Shown in pieces: positions 7,179 through 11,800 of a stretch of 11,800 nt of DNA. Origin of the DNA: Brevundimonas sp. UBA986 (GTDB lineage: Bacteria > Pseudomonadota > Alphaproteobacteria > Caulobacterales > Caulobacteraceae). The stretch is from assembly GCA_002292165.1 (NCBI GenBank), contig DBBK01000057.1, forward strand, positions 1 through 11,800, written 5' to 3'. A program made the position numbers and the translations under genes. The notes below the pieces were generated by a model that was not told where the DNA came from, searched no databases, and saw only the letters and a list, made by a program, of their open reading frames with translations. The number at the start of each line of letters is the position of its first letter. Position 1 is the stretch's first letter.

Positions 7179-8123
7179 ATGTCCAGGATGACCCCCGCGG
7201 AGATGGCCGCGACGATCGGCGGCGGCCTGCTGTCCTTCCCCGTCACCCACTTCGACGCCGCCCACCAGTTCGTCGAGAAGGACTACCGCGAGCACTGCGC
7301 CTGGATGCTCCAGTACGAGCTGGCCGGCCTGTTCGCCGCCGGCGGCACGGGCGAGTTCTTCTCCCTGACCCCCGAAGAGGTCGGCAAGGTGGTCAAGGCC
7401 GCGGTCGACGAGACCGCCGGCAAGACCCCCGTCATCGCGGGCTGCGGCTATGGCACGGCCATCGCGGTCGAGCTGGCGAAGTCGGCCGAGGCCAACGGCG
7501 CCGACGGCGTCCTGCTGCTGCCCAACTACCTGATGGTTCCCGGCCAGGAAGGCCTCGCCGCCCATGTCGAGGCGGTCTGCAAGGCCACGAAGTTGGGCGT
7601 CATCGTCTACAACCGCGACAACGCCGTGCTTCAGCCCGAGACGCTGGAGAAGCTGTGCGACCGCAACCCCAACCTCGTCGGCTTCAAGGACGGCGTGGGC
7701 GACATCGAGCTGATGATGAAGGTCTATGCCCGGATGGGCGATCGCCTGACCTATGTCGGCGGCCTGCCGACGGCCGAGACCTTCGCTCCGGCCTATCTGG
7801 AGATGGGAGTCACCACCTACTCCTCGGCCATCTTCAACTTCGTGCCGGACTTCGCCCTGGACTTCTACAAGGCCGTCCGGGCCCGCGACCACGCCGCCAT
7901 CATGGCCGGCCTGCGCGACTTCGTCCTGCCCTACATCGCCCTGCGCGATCAGGGTAAGGGCTATGCGGTGTCGATCGTGAAGGCGGGGATGACCGCCATC
8001 GGCCGCACCGCCGGCCCGGTCCGTCCGCCGCTGGTCGACCTGACGCCGGCCCAGCTGGACCAGCTCAAGGCCCTGATCGCGCGGGTTCAGCCGGCCGCCC
8101 CCAAGCTGGCGGCGAACGGATAG
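7179..8123 (+). CDS. kdgD: 5-dehydro-4-deoxyglucarate dehydratase (KdgD)
   Basis: A 314-residue cytoplasmic enzyme of the DHDPS/N-acetylneuraminate lyase TIM-barrel superfamily. KdgD removes water and CO2 from 5-dehydro-4-deoxy-D-glucarate to give 2,5-dioxopentanoate (EC 4.2.1.41), a step of glucarate/galactarate and oxidative galacturonate catabolism. Subfamily hallmarks are GGGLLSFPVTHFD (14-26), FAAGGTGEFFSLTPEEV (52-68), GCGYGTAIAVELA (88-100), VYNRDNAVLQPETL (143-156) with Tyr144, GFKDGVGDIELM (168-179) with the Schiff-base Lys170, and TTYSSAIFNFVPDFA. The FAAGGTGEFFSLTP and YNRDN motifs separate it from DapA and from the hydroxyproline-pathway deaminase. The start at ATG 7179 has GAGG six bases upstream; a GTG at 7167 would add four residues and has no better site. 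It is divergent from the aldehyde dehydrogenase that would use its product, which supports both assignments. Confidence 0.92.
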   Translation: MSRMTPAEMAATIGGGLLSFPVTHFDAAHQFVEKDYREHCAWMLQYELAGLFAAGGTGEFFSLTPEEVGKVVKAAVDETAGKTPVIAGCGYGTAIAVELAKSAEANGADGVLLLPNYLMVPGQEGLAAHVEAVCKATKLGVIVYNRDNAVLQPETLEKLCDRNPNLVGFKDGVGDIELMMKVYARMGDRLTYVGGLPTAETFAPAYLEMGVTTYSSAIFNFVPDFALDFYKAVRARDHAAIMAGLRDFVLPYIALRDQGKGYAVSIVKAGMTAIGRTAGPVRPPLVDLTPAQLDQLKALIARVQPAAPKLAANG

Positions 8124-8128
8124 TCGCA

Positions 8129-8156
8129 GGCCCTGTCCGGCGTCCGCCGGACGGCC
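8129..8156 (+). terminator. GC-rich hairpin after kdgD, possible terminator or attenuating stem
   Basis: GTCCGGC (8135-8141) pairs with GCCGGAC (8146-8152) around a GTCC loop. GGCC (8129-8132) pairs with GGCC (8153-8156) outside a two-base bulge. It begins 5 bases after the kdgD stop. No T-run follows, so it more likely stabilises the kdgD mRNA or reduces read-through into the regulator gene than terminates fully. Confidence 0.45.
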
Positions 8157-8168
8157 TATGACGATCAA

Positions 8169-8184
8169 CCTACGCAGTAGGTGG
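8169..8184 (+). promoter_or_regulatory. Ribosome-binding site of the LysR gene inside a small hairpin
   Basis: AGGTGG (8179-8184) is the only purine-rich site before the regulator. Its first bases form the right arm of a 5-bp stem, CCTAC-GCA-GTAGG (8169-8181). The site serves ATG 8187 or, with better spacing (8 bases), ATG 8193. The stem could lower translation, but at 5 bp the effect may be slight. Confidence 0.4.
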
Positions 8185-8186
8185 TC

Positions 8187-9086
8187 ATGAACATGTTCGA
8201 ACTCAGCCAGTTGCGGTGCTTCGTCGCCGTCGCCGAGGAACTCCACTTCGGGCGGGCGGCGCAGCGCCTCAACATGACCCAACCGCCGCTGAGCCGGCAG
8301 GTCCAGCTGCTGGAGCGCATCCTCGGCGTGGTCCTGCTGGACCGGACCAGCCGGTCGGTGCGGCTGACGCCCGCCGGGCGCGCCTTCCTGATCGAGGCCA
8401 AACGGATCCTGAGGCTGGCCGACAGCGCGGCCCTGGCCACGCGGCGCATCGCCAGCGGAGACGCCGGGCGGGTGGCGGTCGGCTTCACCGCCGCCTCGGG
8501 CTACAGCTTCCTGCCCAACCTCGTGGATCTGGCGCGGACGAAGCTGCCCAATGTCGACCTGACCCTGAGGGAGCTGGTCTCGGGCGAACAGGTCGAGGCC
8601 CTGCTGACCGGGCGGATCGACCTCGGCCTCGTCAGGCCGCCCCTGACCCGGCCCGAATTCGACAAGGTCCGCGTCCTGACCGAGCCTCTGGTCGCGGCCC
8701 TGCCCAGCGGCGACCCGCGGCTGGAGAAGGACGTCATCGCCCTGTCGGACTTCGGCGACCAGCCCATGGTCATGTATGCGCCGGAGGGCGCCGGCTACTT
8801 CCACGGCATGCTCAGCGCCATGTTCGACGAGGCCGGGGTCTCGCCCCAGTACGTCCAGCACATGGCCCAGATCCACTCCATCCTGGCCCTCGTCCACGCC
8901 CGCATCGGGGCGGCGGTGGTGCCGGAGGCGGCGACCAAGCTGCACTTCGAGGGGGTCGAGTTCCGGCCTCTTGAGACCTCGCCCGAACGGCCGGTGGAGC
9001 TGTTCGTGGCCTGGCGACGCGACAACGACAACCCCAGTCTGAAGCCCCTGCTGGCCCTCATAGAGGCGCAGGCGGAGCACCCCTAG
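8187..9086 (+). CDS. LysR-type transcriptional regulator
   Basis: A 299-residue cytoplasmic DNA-binding regulator. The N-terminal winged helix-turn-helix is typical: LSQLRCFVAVAEELHFGRAA then QRLNMTQPPLSRQVQLLERILGVVLLDRTSRSVRLTPAGRAFL (about residues 6-68). The effector-binding domain (about 92-290) begins VAVGFTAASGYSFLPNLV and includes LLTGRIDLGLVRPP, similar in style to the BenM/CatM-like class that senses organic or aromatic acids. GTG 8181, ATG 8187 and ATG 8193 are all possible starts. I chose 8187, with 8193 nearly equal because the AGGTGG site is better spaced for it. The gene follows kdgD by 63 bases with a hairpin between and is followed by an esterase gene 11 bases later. The likely targets are the divergent region at 6911-7178 and perhaps its own transcript. 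The inducer is unknown; 2-oxoglutarate-pathway intermediates are plausible. Confidence 0.92.
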   Translation: MNMFELSQLRCFVAVAEELHFGRAAQRLNMTQPPLSRQVQLLERILGVVLLDRTSRSVRLTPAGRAFLIEAKRILRLADSAALATRRIASGDAGRVAVGFTAASGYSFLPNLVDLARTKLPNVDLTLRELVSGEQVEALLTGRIDLGLVRPPLTRPEFDKVRVLTEPLVAALPSGDPRLEKDVIALSDFGDQPMVMYAPEGAGYFHGMLSAMFDEAGVSPQYVQHMAQIHSILALVHARIGAAVVPEAATKLHFEGVEFRPLETSPERPVELFVAWRRDNDNPSLKPLLALIEAQAEHP

Positions 9087-9090
9087 GAGA
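9085..9090 (+). promoter_or_regulatory. Ribosome-binding site of the carboxylesterase gene, overlapping the LysR stop
   Basis: AGGAGA shares two bases with the TAG stop of the regulator gene (9084-9086) and lies 7 bases before ATG 9098. It fixes the esterase start and implies co-transcription with lysR, probably with translational coupling. Confidence 0.75.
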
Positions 9091-9097
9091 GACCTCC

Positions 9098-10681
9098 ATG
9101 CCGACCCGCCGCTCTGTGATCGCGACCGCCGGAACCGCCGCTCTGGTCGCCGGGCTGCCGGGTGGGGTCTGGGCCGCGGAGGGACCGGCGCCGATCGCGA
9201 CGACGCGGCACGGGCGGGTGCGGGGGTCTCTCGATCAGGGGATCAAGGTGTTCAAGGGCGTCCGCTACGGCGCCGACACCTCGACGCGGCGCTTCCAGCC
9301 GGCGGTGGCGCCCGAGCCGTGGACCGGGGTGAAGGACGCGCTCGAGTACGGCGCGGCCAGCCCGCAGAAGTCGGATGAGCCCAACCAGTCCGAGGACTGC
9401 CTGTTCCTCAACGTCTGGACGCCCGAGCTCCGGGACGGTGGGAAGCGGCCGGTCATGGTCTATGTCCATGGCGGGGCTCACGCCAACGGCTCGGGGTCAT
9501 CTCCGCTGTATGACGGCGTGGCCCTGTGCAAGCGCGGCGATGTGGTGGTGGTGACCCTGAACCACCGCCTGAACGTGTTTGGATACAATGGCTTGGGCCA
9601 ACTTCTGTCGCCGCATGGCGGCGGGACCTACGGGGCCTCGGGCAGCGTCGGCAACCTCGACCTGCTGCTGGCCCTGCGCTGGGTGCGGGACAATATCGCC
9701 GAGTTCGGCGGCGACCCGGGCAATGTCATGGTCTTCGGCCAGTCGGGCGGCGGGGCCAAGCTGGTGACCCTGATGGCCATGCCCTCGGCGGCGGGGCTCT
9801 ACCACAAGGTCATCACCATGAGCGGCCAGCATGTGACCGCCATGGGACCCCAGCATGCGGCCCTGCGGATGCGGGTCTTCCTCGACCGCCTGGGCCTGAC
9901 GCCGGACCGCGCCGCCGAGCTGGCGACGGTGCCGACGGCCAGGCTGGTCGAGGCCCTGTCGATGGACGACCCGATCGAGAAGGGGGGCATCTACTTCTGG
10001 TCGGTGATGGACCACGACACCTTGCCGCGGCACCCGTTCGTGCCCGATGCGCCCGCCGAGAGCGCCCATATCCCGATGATCATCGGTAACACCCATGACG
10101 AGGCGCGGGCCTTCACAAGCGGAGACGCGCGCAACTACGCCCTGACCTGGGACACGGTGGCGGCCAAGCTGGCGCCCGAGTTCGTGGTCGATCTGAACGC
10201 CCAGTATGTCGTCGACTGGTACCGGCGGCAGTTCCCGGAGATGTCGCCCGTCGACGTCTTCTTCGCCGCCGCCACCTGCGGCCGGTCGCGGCCCGGGCAT
10301 CTGATCCAGGCGCAGGAGCGGGCGCGGCTGGGCGACAGGACCTGGATGTACCAGCTGGACTTCGGCTCGCCGGTCGATCCGAGGCTGGGGGCCTATCACT
10401 CGTTCGACATCGCCCTGGCCTTCGACAACTGCCACCAGCCGACCTCGAAAACGGGGACGGGGCCGGAGGCGCGGGCAGTGGCCTCGAAGATGAGCGAGAC
10501 CTTCATCGCCTTCGCCCGGACCGGAAATCCGAACAATGCGGCGATCCCGGAGTGGGCGCCCTATGACCTGCAGACGCGACCGACGATGGTGTTCGATGTG
10601 GATACGCGGTCGGTGGACGACCCCCGGGCCGAGGAGCGCAAACTGTTCCAGGTGGCGCCCTTCCTGAAGCAGGGCACCTGA
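9098..10681 (+). CDS. Type-B carboxylesterase, exported
   Basis: A 527-residue serine esterase of the carboxylesterase/para-nitrobenzyl esterase family, normal length. It would hydrolyse carboxylic esters, probably in the periplasm. The N terminus MPTRRSVIATAG plus a short hydrophobic stretch ending VWA|AEG (cleavage about 26) looks like a twin-arginine signal, though the RRSVI motif is not a perfect RRxFLK. Both family signatures are present: EDCLFLNVWTP (99-109) and FGGDPGNVMVFGQSGGG (203-219). The likely triad is Ser216, Glu335 (NTHDEARAF) and His434 (GAYHSFDIALAF). HGGA at 124-127 supplies the oxyanion hole. Its ribosome-binding site overlaps the lysR stop, so regulator and esterase form one unit. 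Codon choice (more CGG, GGG) is less biased than in the receptor gene, suggesting lower expression. The substrate is unknown; a sugar-acid or phenolic ester would fit the context. Confidence 0.92.
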   Translation: MPTRRSVIATAGTAALVAGLPGGVWAAEGPAPIATTRHGRVRGSLDQGIKVFKGVRYGADTSTRRFQPAVAPEPWTGVKDALEYGAASPQKSDEPNQSEDCLFLNVWTPELRDGGKRPVMVYVHGGAHANGSGSSPLYDGVALCKRGDVVVVTLNHRLNVFGYNGLGQLLSPHGGGTYGASGSVGNLDLLLALRWVRDNIAEFGGDPGNVMVFGQSGGGAKLVTLMAMPSAAGLYHKVITMSGQHVTAMGPQHAALRMRVFLDRLGLTPDRAAELATVPTARLVEALSMDDPIEKGGIYFWSVMDHDTLPRHPFVPDAPAESAHIPMIIGNTHDEARAFTSGDARNYALTWDTVAAKLAPEFVVDLNAQYVVDWYRRQFPEMSPVDVFFAAATCGRSRPGHLIQAQERARLGDRTWMYQLDFGSPVDPRLGAYHSFDIALAFDNCHQPTSKTGTGPEARAVASKMSETFIAFARTGNPNNAAIPEWAPYDLQTRPTMVFDVDTRSVDDPRAEERKLFQVAPFLKQGT

Positions 10682-10821
10682 GGCTTTTGCACTCGAAAAA
10701 AGCGGGTGCAAAAGGTGCAATTCCGAAGGTCGGGTGGAAGGTTCGGCTTTCAAGAGGTTGAAATTGAAGCGCTGAGCGTGAGCGTCGGCTTTGCACTCGA
10801 GTGCAAGGCGGGTGCAGGCGG
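10682..10821. repeat. Pair of imperfect GTGCA-rich palindromic repeats
   Basis: Two related units of about 34 bases lie 105 bases apart. Copy 1 (10682-10715) and copy 2 (10787-10821) share GGCTTT(T)GCACTCGA and, 5-6 bases on, GCGGGTGCA. Copy 2 contains a perfect 16-bp palindrome, TTGCACTCGAGTGCAA (10791-10806). An extra GGTGCAA occurs at 10714-10720, and a small TTCAA-GAGG-TTGAA stem at 10749-10762. No gene is supported here. Function is unknown: a REP-like element or a protein-binding palindrome are both possible. Confidence 0.6.
10684..10714 (+). terminator. Hairpin just after the carboxylesterase, possible terminator
   Basis: CTTTTGCAC (10684-10692) pairs exactly with GTGCAAAAG (10706-10714) around a 13-base A-rich loop, three bases after the TGA stop. 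No T-run follows, so the terminator role is inferred from position. It is also copy 1 of the repeat described for 10682-10821. Confidence 0.45.
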
Positions 10822-10948
10822 GGCGCGGATGTCAAAGACCGGAGGCGGGGAGTGTACGCCGGGTTTGGGGCGTGCTGGGTCGAACGCGGTCTGTGTCTGG
10901 GAAGACGTGGCAGATCAGGGTGTTGAGCAGCGTCGATATGATCGCTCA
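10822..10948. other. Non-coding stretch of the convergent gap, little recognised
   Basis: Nothing gene-like is supported. The only structure seen is a 7-bp inverted repeat, GTTGAGC (10922-10928) with GCTCAAC (10944-10950), abutting the composite repeat that follows. Confidence 0.5.
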
Positions 10949-11107
10949 ACCCCTCTCCCGGAGGGAGAGGGAGGGGCCCTTCGCGTAGCGATGGGAGGGT
11001 GAGGGGTTCTGTCGTCGACCGGTGAGGGCATAACCCCTCACCCTTTCGGCTGGCGGATCGCCTGCGGCTCTCCGAGCCTCAAGCCCTCTCCCTATGGGAG
11101 AGGGTGA
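10949..11107. repeat. Composite intergenic repeat with three stems between convergent genes
   Basis: Two hairpins with identical 9-bp arms bound the element: CCCTCTCCC-GGA-GGGAGAGGG (10951-10971) and CCCTCTCCC-TAT-GGGAGAGGG (11084-11104). Between them AGGGTGAGGGGTT (10996-11008) pairs with AACCCCTCACCCT (11032-11044) across a 23-base spacer. Read outward from the centre, both halves carry the same landmarks (GGGTGAGGGGTT and GGGAGAGGG), so the element is roughly an inverted repeat as a whole. It ends 3 bases from the stop of the minus-strand hydrolase gene. CCCTCTCCC...GGGAGAGGG palindromes are, to my recollection, frequent in intergenic DNA of high-GC proteobacteria. It may serve as a bidirectional terminator or be a non-autonomous mobile repeat. 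No transposase is present. Confidence 0.65.
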
Positions 11108-11800
11108 TCAATCACAGACATCCAGCGGGACCGACGCCGCCATGGCCGCATAGCCGGCGTCGGAGGGGTGCAGCCAGTCGCCGCTCTGGTAGTCGGGGCG
11201 CAGCTTCGTGGGATGGGCCGGATCGCGCAAGACAGCGTCGTAGTCGAGGCGGGCGTCGAGGTCGGGCGTGGTGCGGATCCACGCATTGACCGACTGGCGG
11301 ATGGCTTCGCCGGTGTCCGAGAAGTAGTTGGCCTGCTCGAAGGGCGGGATGGTGGAGACGACGACCTTCAGCCCCGCCGTATGGGCGCGGGTCAGGACCT
11401 GGCGATAGCCGGCGATGATGTCGGCGGCGGTGGCGGCCTCATGGGCGTATTCGGCGCGGGCGGGGCGGCCGATGTCGTTGATGCCCTCCAGCAGGATCAG
11501 GCATTGGGCGCCGGGGACGGCGAGGGCGTCGGCGTCGAGGCGTTCGAGGGCGGAAGGGCCCGAGCCCTGATGCAGCAGACGGTTGCCGCCGATGCCGGCG
11601 TTGACGACGGCCCAGTTGGAGCCGGCCATGCGCTCGGCGAGGCGTTCGGGCCACCCGCCGGGTCCGGACGGGAGCGAGCCCGTGCCCTCGGTGATCGAGT
11701 CGCCGAAGGCCACGATGACGCGGGTAGGGGCCGTGGTTTCGACCGCGATGCCGGTGGCGAGGGCGCCGATGCGCTGGCGCGGGGCATCGGCGGGGGTGGG
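11108..11800 (-). CDS. SGNH/GDSL hydrolase, XynE-like esterase (5' end outside window)
   Basis: The frame is open to the window edge, giving 230 residues with the N terminus missing. A GTG at 11713 is not a credible start, because conserved sequence (TRVIVAFGDS) runs through it. Block I is AFGDSITEGTGS with the nucleophile Ser35 of the fragment. Block II is VVNAGIGGNRLL. Block III is LEGINDIG with Asn108. Block V is SGDWLHPSDAGY with Asp208 and His211. GxGGWPERLAERM and GPSALERLDADALAVPGAQ resemble the XynE-like group of putative acetyl- and arylesterases acting on plant polysaccharides. Proteins of that group usually carry an N-terminal domain of about 150-200 residues before this core, which would explain the missing part. 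The protein ends at PLDVCD. It converges on the esterase gene across a hairpin-rich gap. Deacetylation of xylan or pectin is plausible, not proven. Confidence 0.88.
   Translation of the reverse strand, partial: PTPADAPRQRIGALATGIAVETTAPTRVIVAFGDSITEGTGSLPSGPGGWPERLAERMAGSNWAVVNAGIGGNRLLHQGSGPSALERLDADALAVPGAQCLILLEGINDIGRPARAEYAHEAATAADIIAGYRQVLTRAHTAGLKVVVSTIPPFEQANYFSDTGEAIRQSVNAWIRTTPDLDARLDYDAVLRDPAHPTKLRPDYQSGDWLHPSDAGYAAMAASVPLDVCD

Noticed and set aside
7179..8123. Reading kdgD as dihydrodipicolinate synthase (DapA) or the hydroxyproline-pathway deaminase
   Set aside because: The FAAGGTGEFFSLTP, GCGYGT and YNRDN motifs are those of KdgD, and the adjacent aldehyde dehydrogenase fits its product. 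No hydroxyproline epimerase or oxidase is nearby.
7164..9080. Long minus-strand open frame (638 codons) opposite kdgD and lysR
   Set aside because: Same artefact: low-complexity composition, no domain, and it covers two convincing plus-strand genes.
10706..11002. Short plus-strand frames in the convergent gap
   Set aside because: They run through palindromic repeats, have no ribosome-binding site and show no protein-like composition.
10682..11107. Possible CRISPR array or insertion sequence
   Set aside because: Repeats are too few, unequal and irregularly spaced for CRISPR. No transposase frame or target duplication is visible.
11108..11713. SGNH hydrolase starting at GTG 11713
   Set aside because: The frame stays open to the window edge and the strand before the GDS motif (TRVIVAFGDS) begins upstream of that codon, so the gene is cut, not complete.

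Overview
The window is high-GC DNA with dense genes, heavy use of GC-ending codons and long spurious open frames opposite the real genes. A large TonB-dependent receptor, a DctA-type symporter and the overall gene style suggest an alphaproteobacterium, most likely of the Caulobacterales (Brevundimonas/Caulobacter/Phenylobacterium type). This placement rests on general resemblance, not a search. No mobile element, CRISPR array, tRNA or rRNA was seen.

Layout. (1) 2-5471, plus strand: the C-terminal part of dctA (dicarboxylate symporter, cut by the left edge), a TonB-dependent outer-membrane receptor 43 bases downstream, a strong hairpin, and a lipoprotein-type alpha/beta hydrolase. (2) 5468-6910, minus strand: an aldehyde dehydrogenase, probably for 2-oxoglutarate semialdehyde, overlapping the hydrolase gene tail to tail by 4 bases. 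(3) 6911-7178: a 268-base divergent control region with several short direct and inverted repeats. (4) 7179-10681, plus strand: 5-dehydro-4-deoxyglucarate dehydratase (kdgD), a LysR-type regulator, and an exported type-B carboxylesterase whose ribosome-binding site overlaps the regulator's stop codon. (5) 10682-11107: a non-coding convergent gap full of hairpins, with a GTGCA-rich repeat pair and a composite CCCTCTCCC/GGGAGAGGG element. (6) 11108-11800, minus strand: an SGNH/GDSL hydrolase resembling XynE-type esterases, cut by the right edge.

How the genes fit together. KdgD turns 5-dehydro-4-deoxyglucarate into 2,5-dioxopentanoate, and the divergent aldehyde dehydrogenase would oxidise that to 2-oxoglutarate. 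This is the lower half of aldarate (glucarate/galactarate) or oxidative galacturonate catabolism. The receptor, lipoprotein hydrolase and symporter would cover outer membrane, periplasm and inner membrane, and two further esterases flank the regulator side. My inference is a locus for taking up and degrading a plant-derived acidic sugar or an ester of one. The substrate is not shown by the sequence, and the dehydratase that would feed KdgD is not in the window. All proteins belong to known families, so any novelty lies in the combination and in the non-coding elements.
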